From: a gamma proteobacterium HTCC2207
GTDB taxonomy: Bacteria; Pseudomonadota; Gammaproteobacteria; Pseudomonadales; Porticoccaceae
NCBI GenBank assembly: GCA_000153445.1
Contig: CH672397.1
Span: 292,930 to 356,929 of the forward strand
Direction: 5' to 3'
DNA length: 64,000 bases
Shown: positions 9,107-18,885 of the stretch, one piece after another
Position numbering within the stretch: position 1 is the first letter of the stretch
How the letters are laid out: the number at the start of each line of letters is the position of its first letter
Made by a program: the position numbers and the translations under genes
Notes under the pieces: model-generated
Told to the model about the DNA's origin: nothing
What the model saw: the letters and a program-made list of their open reading frames with translations, nothing else
Databases searched by the model: none

Positions 9107-10363
9107 GTGAAGTTATCAAAATTTGGTGAAAAGTTTTCAGGTCAGTCCGGCATAGTCGAACTTATGGATGATCTGGGTACGGCGCTAAATGAAAATCCCG
9201 AGATGATCTTTATGGGTGGCGGCAATCCAGGTCGTATCCCAGAAGTGGAGCAGATATTTAAGGCGCGTCTGGAAACCGTGCTGGCTGATCCAGCACAACT
9301 GCATACTCTGCTTGGTGTCTACCAGTCTCCCCAAGGGGATAAAGATTTTCGAGAGCAGATTGCCGGCCTGCTTAGACAGCAGTTTGGCTGGGATCTATCG
9401 GAGCGCAATATCGCCGTTTCCAATGGCAGCCAGTCAGCATTCTTTGTGCTCTACAATATGTTTGCCGGTGAGATGGCCGATGGCAGTCAGCGCTCGATTC
9501 ACCTGCCTCTGGCCCCTGAATATATTGGTTACCGTGATATAGGTCTAAGCGACAATTTATTTACTGCCACCCGACCAGAGATCGAACTTCTCGACGACAA
9601 TCTATTTAAATATCATGTGGATTTCTCGCGGCTGAATATAGATCAGCAGAGCGCGGCACTCTGCGTCTCGCGACCGACCAACCCCACTGGCAACGTACTT
9701 ACAGACGACGAGATTGAGCAGTTGGATACCATTGCTCTTGAGCAGGATATTCCCTTTATTCTCGATGGCGCCTACGGTTTGCCATTCCCGGGAATTATTT
9801 TTAATCAGGCCAAAGCGCATTGGAATAGCAATACCATTTTAGTCTTGAGCCTCTCTAAGCTGGGCCTTCCCGGCGTGCGCACCGGAATTATTGTTGCCAG
9901 TGAAGAGATCATTCAGGCCTATACCCGGGCCAATACGATTGTCAGTTTGGCCTGCGGTAATCTTGGCCCAGCGGTAGCCAGAGAGTTGGTCAGTAGTGGC
10001 GAGATTTTGGCGCTTAGTGAACAGCGTATTGCGCCGTTTTATCGCCAGCGCGCTCATCAGACAGTGCAGTGGTTTCGTGAGTCTCTGGGTGATCTGCCAT
10101 ATCGGATTCATCGGCCCGAGGGGGCGATCTTTTTGTGGCTTTGGTTTAAGGATTTGCCGATTACCAGTAAAGAGCTCTACCAACGACTTAAAGCGCGGGG
10201 CGTTTTAGTGGTGCCAGGACATGACTTTTTCCCTGGGATCACTGACGACTGGCGTCATCAGCAGGAGTGCATTCGCGTTTCCTACGCTCAAGATGATGCC
10301 GTGGTGAAAACCGGTGTGGAGATTATTGCCCAAGAGGTGGCTCGGGCCTATGAGACCAGCTAG
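9107..10363 (+). CDS. avtA: valine--pyruvate aminotransferase AvtA
   Basis: 418-residue PLP-dependent fold-type I aminotransferase that interconverts valine/2-ketoisovalerate and alanine/pyruvate. The N-terminus (KFGEKFSGQSGIVELMDDLG) and the motif FMGGGNPGRIPEVE are characteristic of AvtA. The PLP lysine is in LSLSKLGLPGVRTG, and the substrate-binding CVSRPTNPTGN is also clear. Translation starts at a GTG at 9107, preceded by AAGGAG about 10 bases upstream. It is convergent with pabB. Confidence 0.92.
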   Translation: MKLSKFGEKFSGQSGIVELMDDLGTALNENPEMIFMGGGNPGRIPEVEQIFKARLETVLADPAQLHTLLGVYQSPQGDKDFREQIAGLLRQQFGWDLSERNIAVSNGSQSAFFVLYNMFAGEMADGSQRSIHLPLAPEYIGYRDIGLSDNLFTATRPEIELLDDNLFKYHVDFSRLNIDQQSAALCVSRPTNPTGNVLTDDEIEQLDTIALEQDIPFILDGAYGLPFPGIIFNQAKAHWNSNTILVLSLSKLGLPGVRTGIIVASEEIIQAYTRANTIVSLACGNLGPAVARELVSSGEILALSEQRIAPFYRQRAHQTVQWFRESLGDLPYRIHRPEGAIFLWLWFKDLPITSKELYQRLKARGVLVVPGHDFFPGITDDWRHQQECIRVSYAQDDAVVKTGVEIIAQEVARAYETS

Positions 10364-10387
10364 GCGATAAACGCTGAGTAAAAACCG

Positions 10388-11761
10388 CTAGATAAAGCGC
10401 TCCAAGGCTTCCAGTAGCGCTTTAATCTTATCGATGGATTCCTGGTACTCCTGAGAGTCCTCTGAGTCTGCCACTATGCCGCCACCGCCCCAGCAATGCA
10501 GTTTGTCGCCGTCAGCTATCAGAGTGCGAATGGCGATATTGCTGTCCATATTTTGATTGGCGCTAATATAACCAATACTGCCGCAGTAAACCGAGCGCCG
10601 CACGGGTTCCAATTGCTCAATAATTTCCATGGCACGCTTTTTCGGTGCACCGGTAATCGAACCGCCGGGAAAACTGTCTCGAAGCATATCCAGTGGTGTT
10701 GAATTCTGTGCTAGCACCCCGGTGACGGTGCTCACCAGATGATGCACATTGGCAAAGCTTTCCAATTCAAATAGTTTGGGTACGCGGATGCTGCCGGGTT
10801 CAGAGTTTCTGCTTAAATCATTGCGCAGCAAATCCACAATCATCAAATTTTCCGCACGATCTTTGGTGCTGGCAACAAGCTGCTCGGCGCGCTGCTGATC
10901 CTGCTTAGGATCGCTGCCGCGCTTAATGGTGCCCTTGATCGGTTTAGTTTCAGCGTGCTTGTCCTTGAGGCGTATAAAACGCTCCGGTGAGACACAGAGC
11001 AGTGCCTGGTCGCGCCATTGCCAAAAGGCGGAGTAGGGCGAACCCACCGCCTCACGCAGGGCCAAGTAAGCGGGCCAGAGATCACCGGAGAACTGGGCTG
11101 AGAAGTGTTGGGTAAAGTTGGTTTGGTAGCAGTCTCCGGAGTCTATATAGCGTTTAATCGCGCGAATCGCCTCTTTGTACTCGGACTCTGAAAGGGTGGC
11201 GGCAAATTTCTGTCTAAGTGTAAATTTGTCAGTGCTCTCTTTTCCCTTCAAGTCGCTCAGTCGAGAGCGGATTAGCGCTCTTAATTCTTCCGAGCACTTA
11301 GCGTGAAAAATCAATTCGCTGCGCTGTTCCTGATGATCTACAACCAGAGCCCAGAGAAAGCGACCTACACGCATATCCGGCAGCTTTGTGATCTGTGCTG
11401 CGGTATTGGGAATATCGATTAAGCGGCGGCCTAGATCATAGCCAAAATAACCAATCAGGCCGCCTACAAAGGGGTAATCACTGCTGATAGTTTGGTCCAC
11501 CAGTGGCTCAAGAAGTTGCTCAGCAAGGGTAAATGGATCCTCCTCGCTACTGCGACTGCCATGCTGATCGACAATGGTGGAGATAGCACCTTGGGTCTCG
11601 ACAATCCCGTCAGGGCAGGCAGAGATAATATCAAACCGACCTTGAATACTGTGGGGCGTGCCACTGTCTAGCCAAACCGCATCCGGCAGATCACGGACGG
11701 CAGCAAATAGGCTTTCGCTGCTAGTCTGGTAGGGGATTTCTTGGATACTTAGAGTCGGCAT
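10388..11761 (-). CDS. pabB: aminodeoxychorismate synthase component I PabB
   Basis: 457-residue chorismate-utilising enzyme that, with the PabA amidotransferase, makes 4-amino-4-deoxychorismate for folate. The C-terminal catalytic domain shows SGDCYQTNFTQHF, KPIKGTIKRG, the conserved PGGSITGAPK and the end motif YCGSIGYIS. The tryptophan-site-like LDS near the N-terminus fits PabB better than TrpE. The ATG at 11761 is chosen; an in-frame GTG four codons upstream (11773) is possible. pabC, the next pathway step, is elsewhere in the window (55788). Confidence 0.9.
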   Translation of the reverse strand: MPTLSIQEIPYQTSSESLFAAVRDLPDAVWLDSGTPHSIQGRFDIISACPDGIVETQGAISTIVDQHGSRSSEEDPFTLAEQLLEPLVDQTISSDYPFVGGLIGYFGYDLGRRLIDIPNTAAQITKLPDMRVGRFLWALVVDHQEQRSELIFHAKCSEELRALIRSRLSDLKGKESTDKFTLRQKFAATLSESEYKEAIRAIKRYIDSGDCYQTNFTQHFSAQFSGDLWPAYLALREAVGSPYSAFWQWRDQALLCVSPERFIRLKDKHAETKPIKGTIKRGSDPKQDQQRAEQLVASTKDRAENLMIVDLLRNDLSRNSEPGSIRVPKLFELESFANVHHLVSTVTGVLAQNSTPLDMLRDSFPGGSITGAPKKRAMEIIEQLEPVRRSVYCGSIGYISANQNMDSNIAIRTLIADGDKLHCWGGGGIVADSEDSQEYQESIDKIKALLEALERFI

Positions 11762-11815
11762 AATGGGCCACACTTTAGGCGCTTTAATCAGCCCTGTCGA
11801 GAGACCTCAACAGGG

Positions 11816-13684
11816 TTAACCGGCGATACTCTGAACTATGACAAAGGTTAGCCAAGCTGCGCTATAGGCAAAGATACTGTAGCTGACAAACAACTGGGTT
11901 GGCAGCCTCCAGGAGCCGGTCTCGCGGCGCAATACCGCCAGTGTTGAGACGCACTGCAGGGCAATGGAGAAGAACACCAGCAAGGCAAAGCCGGCACCGA
12001 TTGGCAGACCGCTATTTTGGATATGCTCGACCAACGAGATCATATTCTCTTCACCTCCTTCAATACCAAAGAGGGTGCCCAGGGTACCGACGAAGACTTC
12101 ACGGGCTAAAAAGGATGTCAGTATGGCCACGCCATATTTCCAGTCGAGACCAAAGGGCGCAAAAGCAGGTTCAATGACCTTGCCCATATAACCCAGCCAG
12201 GATTCGCCGAGATCTGCACCCTGGTTGGGGAAATAACCCAGCACCCAGATCACTACAGTGACCATAAAGATAACCTTGCCGGCCTTGGTGACAAAGTGTT
12301 TGCTGCGATCCCAGGCATTGCGCAATAAGGGCTTCCAAGAGGGCAATCTATAGGGCGGCATCTCCAGAACAAATGGCAGGTCAGTTTGCAGTACCGCACT
12401 GCTGCGCGACACTAGAGCGGTGACTAGCAGACCGCAGAGAATGCCAAATAGATAGATACTGACCATGGCGAATCCCTGCCAGCCAACCAGACCGCCAAAA
12501 ACACCGGTGGCTGGAATAAATGCAGCGATCAAAAGACTGTATACCGGCAGCCGGGCAGAGCAGGGCATCAGCGGAATGGCGAGATAGGTGAGCCAGCGTT
12601 TGCGCGGTGAATCCACGGTGCGGGCAGCATAAATTCCCGGGATAGCGCAAGCGACACTGGAGAGCATAGGGATAAAGCTTTTACCCGTAAGGCCGAATAT
12701 ACGCAGTGGCTTGTGGCAGATCACCGCGGCGCGGGCCAAATAACCACTGTCTTCGAGCATGCCCACAACCAATGTCAGAATAAATATCTGTGGCACAAAT
12801 ACTAAGAATGCACCTATGCCCCCAAACAGGGCATCGGATACAAAGTCACTGACAGCGCCGGCGGGTAAAAGCGGAACAACCACATTGGCAGCGAACTGCA
12901 GTATGGATTCGACGCCATCCATAATCGGTGCAGCCCAGGTAAAGATGCTTTGGAACAGCAGAAACATAATCAGGATAAAGCTAATACCGCCAAACCAGGA
13001 GTGCAGGAAAAACTGGTCGAGACGGGTTTGAGAATTTATCAGTAGGTCGCCCTTGGGGCCAAAGCTGGCTGCTAGCTGCTGCGCCTGACGATGAACAATT
13101 GAATCATCGCTGGCAATAATATTGCCCTTGGCTGTGTCGTTACTGCCTAATGCGCTGGCATAGGCGCTTGGGCTATCCCGATGGCTGGCCATAAGTGCTT
13201 GCAGGTCGCCGAGCCCCAGGCCTGATTTCGCTGAGATTGCGACCACTGGGACTTTTAGCGCTGCGGCCAGACCCTCTAAATCCATGGTCATGCCGTGGTT
13301 ATTGAGTACATCGATCATATTGGCGGCAATCACCACCGGTTTGTTGTGCTCGGCACAGGCGTTGAGCACTTGAAGAGCAAAAATCAGTCCTTTCTCAAGT
13401 CTTGTGGTATCCACAACGCAAACAACGGAACTGACCTCCGGATCCTTAAGCCCAGCGTAAAAAGCCTCTACTGAAATCTTCTCTTCACCAGAAATCGCGT
13501 GCAGCGAATAGACACCAGGAAAATCCATCAACACCTGTTCCGGGTCGACGATACTTTTACCAGACTTGATATTGACGGTGATACCAGGGAAATTGGCGAC
13601 TTTTTGGTTGAGGCCAGTGAGCCGATTAAACAGCAGGCTTTTGCCTGAGTTAGGACTGCCGATAAGAATGGTTTTAGAGGTCAA
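11816..13684 (-). CDS. feoB: ferrous iron transporter FeoB
   Basis: 622-residue inner-membrane Fe(II) transporter. The N-terminal GTPase domain shows G1 GSPNSGKS, G3 DFPG and G4-like AANMID. The membrane domain carries two Gate motifs, including MLEDSGYLARAAVICHKPLRIFGLTGKS split over several helices, and CAIPGIYAARTV. It is shorter than the roughly 770 residues of E. coli FeoB, mainly through shorter linkers. The start is TTG at 13684, with no ATG available before the GTPase motif. It lies 12 bp after feoA and shares its Fur-like control region. Confidence 0.93.
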   Translation of the reverse strand: MTSKTILIGSPNSGKSLLFNRLTGLNQKVANFPGITVNIKSGKSIVDPEQVLMDFPGVYSLHAISGEEKISVEAFYAGLKDPEVSSVVCVVDTTRLEKGLIFALQVLNACAEHNKPVVIAANMIDVLNNHGMTMDLEGLAAALKVPVVAISAKSGLGLGDLQALMASHRDSPSAYASALGSNDTAKGNIIASDDSIVHRQAQQLAASFGPKGDLLINSQTRLDQFFLHSWFGGISFILIMFLLFQSIFTWAAPIMDGVESILQFAANVVVPLLPAGAVSDFVSDALFGGIGAFLVFVPQIFILTLVVGMLEDSGYLARAAVICHKPLRIFGLTGKSFIPMLSSVACAIPGIYAARTVDSPRKRWLTYLAIPLMPCSARLPVYSLLIAAFIPATGVFGGLVGWQGFAMVSIYLFGILCGLLVTALVSRSSAVLQTDLPFVLEMPPYRLPSWKPLLRNAWDRSKHFVTKAGKVIFMVTVVIWVLGYFPNQGADLGESWLGYMGKVIEPAFAPFGLDWKYGVAILTSFLAREVFVGTLGTLFGIEGGEENMISLVEHIQNSGLPIGAGFALLVFFSIALQCVSTLAVLRRETGSWRLPTQLFVSYSIFAYSAAWLTFVIVQSIAG

Positions 13685-13696
13685 TGGTATGGGGCC

Positions 13697-13921
13697 CTAG
13701 GCAACGGTAATCAGCGAGGCGACGCTGTCATCCAGAGAGTAAACCGTATTGTTAACACGGTAGAGTTTGGGTGCGCCGAGACTTGGGCTCAGTACACAGG
13801 CAATCTGCTCGCCTGGGTGGAAGCCCAGTTCGCTGAGGCGGGTACGATACTCACTTTGCAACGCTGTACAAAAGCTTTCAACAGTAGCCGAGGTGCCTTG
13901 TTTGAGATCCCAGAGTGTCAT
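13697..13921 (-). CDS. feoA: FeoA-family iron transport accessory protein
   Basis: 74-residue SH3-like protein of the FeoA family. LKQGTSATVESF and RLSELGFHPGEQIACV are the usual core. It is a cytosolic partner of FeoB and is needed for full iron uptake in several bacteria. It is the first gene of the feoAB operon. A Fur-type palindrome lies about 80 bp upstream. Confidence 0.9.
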   Translation of the reverse strand: MTLWDLKQGTSATVESFCTALQSEYRTRLSELGFHPGEQIACVLSPSLGAPKLYRVNNTVYSLDDSVASLITVA

Positions 13922-14003
13922 TACTTATTATGTTCCTAGAGTTGCTTAGATCTGTTAGCTGAGTGATTGACGTTAGTGTACGCGGATTTAAGCTGAATGT
14001 TAA

Positions 14004-14018
14004 TAAGAATCGTTATCA
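14004..14018 (-). promoter_or_regulatory. Fur box upstream of feoAB
   Basis: Read on the minus strand this is TGATAACGATTCTTA, matching the 7-1-7 Fur consensus TGATAATnATTATCA at 12 of 14 positions. It lies between the divergent feoA and ygiQ genes. Its neighbourhood and the iron-uptake operon beside it suggest iron-dependent repression of feoAB. Confidence 0.75.
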
Positions 14019-14176
14019 TTTACATCAAAATCGGACCTATTTTAATCTCAAGTAAAACACTCCTTAGAGTTGGCCTATGCGCAGATTTGCCGGGTTTAAA
14101 ATCAGAGGTTCTTGCGATTATAAATTCCGGTACAATGGCGGACATTAAAACCCTCATATAAAAGGCTATATACGCC

Positions 14177-16372
14177 ATGGCAGCAACTCCCAGACCACCT
14201 ACAGCACTTTATGACTACCCCAAATACTGGGCCGAATGCTTGCTGCCAACACCTTTTTTGCCGATGTCTCGGGAAGAGATGGATCAGCTGGGCTGGGACA
14301 GTTGCGATGTAATACTAGTCACTGGCGATGCCTATGTGGATCACCCGAGCTTTGGTATGGCGGTGATTGGCCGAGTACTTGAGGCTCAGGGATACCGAGT
14401 AGGTATTATTTCCCAGCCAGACTGGCGTGATGCAGAGAGCTTTAGAGCACTGGGCAAACCCAATCTCTATTTTGGTGTTACCGCCGGCAATATGGATTCG
14501 ATGATCAATCGCTATACCGCGGATCGACGCCTGCGCCATGACGATGCCTATACCGCTGGTGATCTGGGTGGCAAGCGGCCGGATCGTGCAGTTACGGTTT
14601 ACACACAGAAGTGCCGTGAAGCGTTTGCCGATGTGCCGGTGGTTGCCGGCGGTATCGAAGCCAGCCTGAGACGTCTGGCCCATTATGATTACTGGTCCGA
14701 ATCGGTTAAGCGCTCAGTATTGATTGATTCCACCGCCGATATTCTGCTCTACGGTAATGCCGAGCGCGCCATGGTCGAGCTGACACACAGGTTGGCCAAG
14801 GGCGAGAGTATTCGCGATATCACTGATCTCCGTGGTACCGCCTTTATGTGTCGCACTATTCCCGAGGGTTGGAGAGAGATCGATTCAACGTCAGTGGATC
14901 AGCCGGGTCGACTCAAGAAACAAAAAAATCCTTACGAGATGTCGAAGCCCTCGGACAATGCCGATGCCAAAGAGATTCGTATGCAGTCCCTCAAAGCTGA
15001 GACTTGCGCCAGTGCAGAATCTGCAGGTTCTGGCGGCGAAGAAAAGGTGCTGTCAATTATTCCCGACACTCAAGCAATCAAAACCGATCCCAACTCAACC
15101 TATATTCGCATGCCGTCCTTCGATGAAGTGACCGCAGACCCAGTGCTCTATGCTCATGCTGACCGTATCTTTCACCGAGAGACCAATCCGGGTAATGCTC
15201 GACCCTTGGTTCAGAGGCAGGGTCGCAACGATATTTGGGTCAATCCGCCACCGATTCCATTGGAAACTGAAGAGCTGGATTGGGTCTTTGATCAACCCTA
15301 CAAACGCGTTCCCCACCCGACTTATGGCGATGCGAAGATCCCTGCCTATGACATGATCCGTTTCTCGGTGAATATTATGCGCGGCTGTTTTGGTGGCTGT
15401 ACCTTCTGTTCGATAACCGAGCATGAGGGACGTATTATTCAGAGTCGCTCGGAAGAATCGATCTTGAACGAAGTCGAGAAAATCCGTGATCTGACTCCGG
15501 GCTTTACCGGCGTGATCTCCGATCTCGGCGGACCCACAGCTAATATGTATCGCCTCAACTGCAAAGATAAAAAGATTGAAGAGACCTGCAGACGTCCATC
15601 CTGTGTCTATCCATCGGTCTGTGTGAATTTGGAAACCGATCATAAGCACACCACTCAGCTGTATCGTAAAACTCGCGAGCTGCCCGGCGTAAAGAAAGTG
15701 GTTGTGGCCTCGGGTCTGAGGTATGACCTGGCCGTTCTGGATCCGGAGTATGTAAAAGAGCTGGTGACGCACCATGTGGGCGGTTACTTGAAAATTGCTC
15801 CAGAGCACTCCGAAGATGGGCCTCTGTCGAAAATGATGAAACCGGGTATGGGCAGCTACTACGAATTTAAAGAGATGTTTGAACGCTTCTCCAAAGAGGC
15901 GGGTAAAAAACAGTACTTGATTCCCTACTTTATCTCAGCTCATCCGGGTTCCACCAATGAGGATATGATGGCGCTGGGTCTGTGGCTCAAAGCCAATGGA
16001 TTCCGTGTTGATCAGGTTCAGAGTTTCTATCCCTCGCCGATGGCGTCGGCTACAACCATGTATTACACCGAGAAAAACCCGCTCAAGCCGCTGGGCAAGA
16101 ATAACAGCGAGCAGATATTTAGTGCCAAGACCCAAGAGCAGCGAACGTTGCACAAGGCTTTCCTGCGTTATCACGATGCAGAAAACTGGCCAATGTTGCG
16201 CAAAGCGCTGCGACGTATGGGTCGCTCTGATTTAATCGGTAGTGGCGATGGCTTTTTAGTGCAGGGTGAGTCCCGTCGTGAGAAGGAAGTGATTCGTCGC
16301 GAGAGTACTAAATCACGCCCGAACTTAAAAGCACAGCCGCGTTCATCTCGCACTAAACCCCGCCGGCGCTAG
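14177..16372 (+). CDS. ygiQ: YgiQ-family radical SAM protein
   Basis: 731-residue member of the YgiQ (UPF0313) family. The radical-SAM cluster motif is [19 protein letters not shown], with the CX3CX2C cysteines in the expected spacing, about residues 410-425. The N-terminal part ([19 protein letters not shown]) is the usual cobalamin-like Rossmann segment of the family. The C-terminal DUF region ends in a basic tail. The reaction is not established for the family. The extra acidic/Ser-rich stretch between about residues 245 and 300 is longer than I would expect. It ends overlapping rsmE by 4 bp on the opposite strand. Confidence 0.9.
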   Translation: MAATPRPPTALYDYPKYWAECLLPTPFLPMSREEMDQLGWDSCDVILVTGDAYVDHPSFGMAVIGRVLEAQGYRVGIISQPDWRDAESFRALGKPNLYFGVTAGNMDSMINRYTADRRLRHDDAYTAGDLGGKRPDRAVTVYTQKCREAFADVPVVAGGIEASLRRLAHYDYWSESVKRSVLIDSTADILLYGNAERAMVELTHRLAKGESIRDITDLRGTAFMCRTIPEGWREIDSTSVDQPGRLKKQKNPYEMSKPSDNADAKEIRMQSLKAETCASAESAGSGGEEKVLSIIPDTQAIKTDPNSTYIRMPSFDEVTADPVLYAHADRIFHRETNPGNARPLVQRQGRNDIWVNPPPIPLETEELDWVFDQPYKRVPHPTYGDAKIPAYDMIRFSVNIMRGCFGGCTFCSITEHEGRIIQSRSEESILNEVEKIRDLTPGFTGVISDLGGPTANMYRLNCKDKKIEETCRRPSCVYPSVCVNLETDHKHTTQLYRKTRELPGVKKVVVASGLRYDLAVLDPEYVKELVTHHVGGYLKIAPEHSEDGPLSKMMKPGMGSYYEFKEMFERFSKEAGKKQYLIPYFISAHPGSTNEDMMALGLWLKANGFRVDQVQSFYPSPMASATTMYYTEKNPLKPLGKNNSEQIFSAKTQEQRTLHKAFLRYHDAENWPMLRKALRRMGRSDLIGSGDGFLVQGESRREKEVIRRESTKSRPNLKAQPRSSRTKPRRR

Positions 16373-17079
16373 GCGGGGAATAGCCTCGATATCAGTGCAG
16401 GTACCGCGACCTCAACCCTGAGAATCCGCGGGCCTAAGTGCACGGACTGAAAGCCGATAGAGCTCAATAGCTCAATCTCATACGGAATAAATCCACCCTC
16501 AGGGCCAATGGCTAGGGTCACCGCTGAATCGCAGTTAATCGGGCAGGGCACTTCTGTGACTGGGTGCGCTACCAAGGCTTGACTGCCTTTCGCTATGTTT
16601 CCCAGCTCATCTTCAACAAAGGGCTTAAAGCGCTTGCGCAGATGCAGGTTGGGCATCTGGGTATCCCGTGCCTGTTCCAGTCCCAAAATCATTTGCTCTT
16701 CAAGGGCCTCGGGTTGCAAGAAAGGCGACTGCCAAAAGCTTTTCTCTACGCGACTGGAATTCACCAAGTAGATTTCTTTGACCCCCATAGCAGTAATGCT
16801 CTGTAGAGTCCTGCGCAGCATCTTCGGTCGCGGTAATGCCAGTATTAGGCGCAGTGGTATGGCTGGCGGTGGAGGACTATCTAGAGTGATTTCCAAGGTC
16901 GCCTGTTCGCTACCTAACGCTTTGATAATACCCTGGCCCATAGGGCCATCTATTACACCAATCCGCACTGAGTCACCGACTTGGGCGCGCTGAACGGTTA
17001 GTAAATGGTCGAACTGGCGCCCGCTGACAGTGGCGGACTGCTGAGTGATTTGGTCGGGCTTGAGCAGGAGAAGATTCAT
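16369..17079 (-). CDS. rsmE: 16S rRNA (uracil(1498)-N(3))-methyltransferase RsmE
   Basis: 236-residue SPOUT-class methyltransferase that modifies U1498 of 16S rRNA. It has an N-terminal PUA-like domain ([18 protein letters not shown]), then [28 protein letters not shown]. The SAM-binding trefoil-knot motifs are [17 protein letters not shown] and [11 protein letters not shown]. tRNA-Arg lies just upstream on the same strand. Confidence 0.92.
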   Translation of the reverse strand: MNLLLLKPDQITQQSATVSGRQFDHLLTVQRAQVGDSVRIGVIDGPMGQGIIKALGSEQATLEITLDSPPPPAIPLRLILALPRPKMLRRTLQSITAMGVKEIYLVNSSRVEKSFWQSPFLQPEALEEQMILGLEQARDTQMPNLHLRKRFKPFVEDELGNIAKGSQALVAHPVTEVPCPINCDSAVTLAIGPEGGFIPYEIELLSSIGFQSVHLGPRILRVEVAVPALISRLFPA

Positions 17080-17093
17080 GGCAAGAATTGTAA

Positions 17094-17169
17094 TGGTCTC
17101 CCCTTCAGGAGTCGAACCTGAAATTCAAGCTTAGGAGGCTAGCGTGATATCCAATTTCACCAAGGGGAG
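17094..17169 (-). tRNA. tRNA-Arg(CCU)
   Basis: A complete 76-nt cloverleaf on the minus strand with encoded CCA. The acceptor stem is CTCCCCT pairing with AGGGGAG, the discriminator is A, and the T-arm is TTCAGGTTCGACTCCTGAA. The anticodon loop contains CCT within CTCCTAA, matching bacterial tRNA-Arg(CCU), which reads AGG. Confidence 0.95.
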
Positions 17170-17401
17170 GCGGGGGCATTATAGCTAAAAGATTATGGAT
17201 TCAATACTAGAAGAACCTTAAATGAACAGCTTCTTGGAACATAGTATAGGTTACTTATTTTACGTAAAGCGGCTTAAGTCTGTATAAACAGACAAGGCTA
17301 ATCATATTTGAATCGTTAAAATGCAATATGTATTGGTTTTTAAGCGAAGCACTACCGGATATAGAACAAATAATAACAATCACTATTGAGGGGTACTTAG
17401 A

Positions 17402-18226
17402 ATGAAATTAATCACAGGATTAGCGGTAACAGCGTTGCTACTGGTTGGCTGCGGAGATAAAAATGCAGAGATGGACGTAGCGGCTGAAATGGATATGGCT
17501 GCGGCTCAACCGGCTGCTCCAGTATCTACGTTTGTAGAGTATATGTATTGCGATGGCGGAGCAGACTTTAGCCCCGAGAATTATGCCAAGCTGACGGCGG
17601 CGTGGAACCTGATCAGTGAGGAAAGCCCTGTGCCAGCACTCGGTGCCTTTGCGATTAGGCCGAAGGTCGAAACAGAGCTCTATGATGGCATGTGGGCCAA
17701 CATTTGGTCCTCAGTAGAAGCTCGTGAGGCAGGCTGGAAAGACTGGGTAGAAAATCATGCGGAAGCTTTCGGTGCTGAATTCGATAGCACACTCGCCTGC
17801 AATGCTGAGAAGCGATTTCTTTTCGAAACAATGCCGATAACCGCACCAGTACAGGAATGGGATCCTGCACAACAGTTTCAGGCGTCTTATAGCTTTTGCT
17901 CCTTTAAAGAAGGTAAGACTCAGGCAGATGGTGAAGCAGCTGGAGCGGCTTTTGCCGAGTGGATTGCAGATCAGCGCACCTTAGGTCGCGGCTTAAACTA
18001 TATGGCCTATTTGCAAATTCCTACCTTTGATCCAGAAACTGCTGGAGGCTCTATACAAGACTATACCTTCGTCAGAGCTGATTTCTGGGGTAGTGCTGAT
18101 GAACAGGCGGCCGATATGACAGCCTGCATGACTGAGGGCAATACTGCACGTGAGATGGCTGATGCTATTTACGACTGCCAGGATGTCGGTTTTGATCTCT
18201 ACTCGATAAAGCGTATGGAAAGCTAA
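17402..18226 (+). CDS. lipoprotein of unknown function with two similar halves
   Basis: 274 residues. The signal peptide MKLITGLAVTALLLVGC ends in a lipobox with Cys 17, so this is probably a membrane-anchored lipoprotein. A flexible Ala/Asp-rich linker follows. The mature part seems to have two related halves: residues ~40-140 (EYMYC, NIWSS, CNAEKRF) and ~155-270 (SYSFC, DFWGS, CMTEGNT, CQDVGFDLYSIK), each with conserved Cys and Trp positions. This suggests an internal duplication. I do not recognise the family. A hairpin terminator follows it. Confidence 0.75.
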   Translation: MKLITGLAVTALLLVGCGDKNAEMDVAAEMDMAAAQPAAPVSTFVEYMYCDGGADFSPENYAKLTAAWNLISEESPVPALGAFAIRPKVETELYDGMWANIWSSVEAREAGWKDWVENHAEAFGAEFDSTLACNAEKRFLFETMPITAPVQEWDPAQQFQASYSFCSFKEGKTQADGEAAGAAFAEWIADQRTLGRGLNYMAYLQIPTFDPETAGGSIQDYTFVRADFWGSADEQAADMTACMTEGNTAREMADAIYDCQDVGFDLYSIKRMES

Positions 18227-18249
18227 TAGCCCATTGAGTGTCAAAAAAA

Positions 18250-18273
18250 GGCTGCATCGGCAGTCTTTTTTTT
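18250..18273 (+). terminator. Rho-independent terminator after the lipoprotein gene
   Basis: GGCTGC-ATCG-GCAGTC hairpin followed by a run of T residues, 24 bp after the stop at 18226. Confidence 0.8.
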
Positions 18274-18291
18274 GTCTCGTTTTCTCTACCG

Positions 18292-18885
18292 CTAGTTAGG
18301 CTGCCAGGATTCTCCTGGGTGCAGGCTGCTACTTTTGGGCTTGGAGTAAGTGATATAGATATCGCCTAACTCTTTGGGAAAAGTCACCTTCAGTTGGCTT
18401 GATTCCTGCGCTGTAAGCAATTTAAAGTCAAAGGCGAGTACTTGAAAGAACCGACGGTCACTGTAGGTATAGAGCTTAGACGCCGGATTGGAAAACTGCG
18501 AATCCACAAGCTGGCCTTTCAGCAAGCTAAACATCTGTTGTGCTGTCGGATATCGTTTGTTCAATACCACTGCCTTGGTGCCCAGCATAACCTTAAGTTC
18601 ATTATCAAAAAGTTTGATTACCTCCTTATAGAGCAGAGCAAACTTTTCATCCGGAAGCGCGGCTACGACGGCCAGAGGATAAACCTTTGAACCGTGGTTA
18701 AGTAACTCAATAAAATCAAATTGAACCCTGAGCTCTACCAGGCGATTGGGCCTGACTTCAATCTTCGCCGAGGCTGATGCCAGGCCATGTCCCTCAACGG
18801 AGAGGACTGTAGTAGCCATCAGCATTAACAGGCAATGTCTCAGTGCCAGTATTACTCGATTGGACGCTAAGGTTCTAGTTGCCAA
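18292..18885 (-). CDS. exported protein of unknown function
   Basis: About 197 residues if started at the TTG at 18885, which overlaps the stop of the preceding YHYH gene by 11 bases and suggests coupled translation. An ATG at 18825 is another option. The N-terminal stretch VILALRHCLLMLMATTVLS followed by ASASA looks like a signal peptide, so the protein is probably periplasmic. The mature part (IEVRPNRLVELRVQFDFIELLNHG, later TYSDRRFFQVLAFDF and PKELGDIYITYSKP) resembles no family I know. Its link to the YHYH protein suggests a shared extracellular role, but that is inference. Confidence 0.6.
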   Translation of the reverse strand: MATRTLASNRVILALRHCLLMLMATTVLSVEGHGLASASAKIEVRPNRLVELRVQFDFIELLNHGSKVYPLAVVAALPDEKFALLYKEVIKLFDNELKVMLGTKAVVLNKRYPTAQQMFSLLKGQLVDSQFSNPASKLYTYSDRRFFQVLAFDFKLLTAQESSQLKVTFPKELGDIYITYSKPKSSSLHPGESWQPN

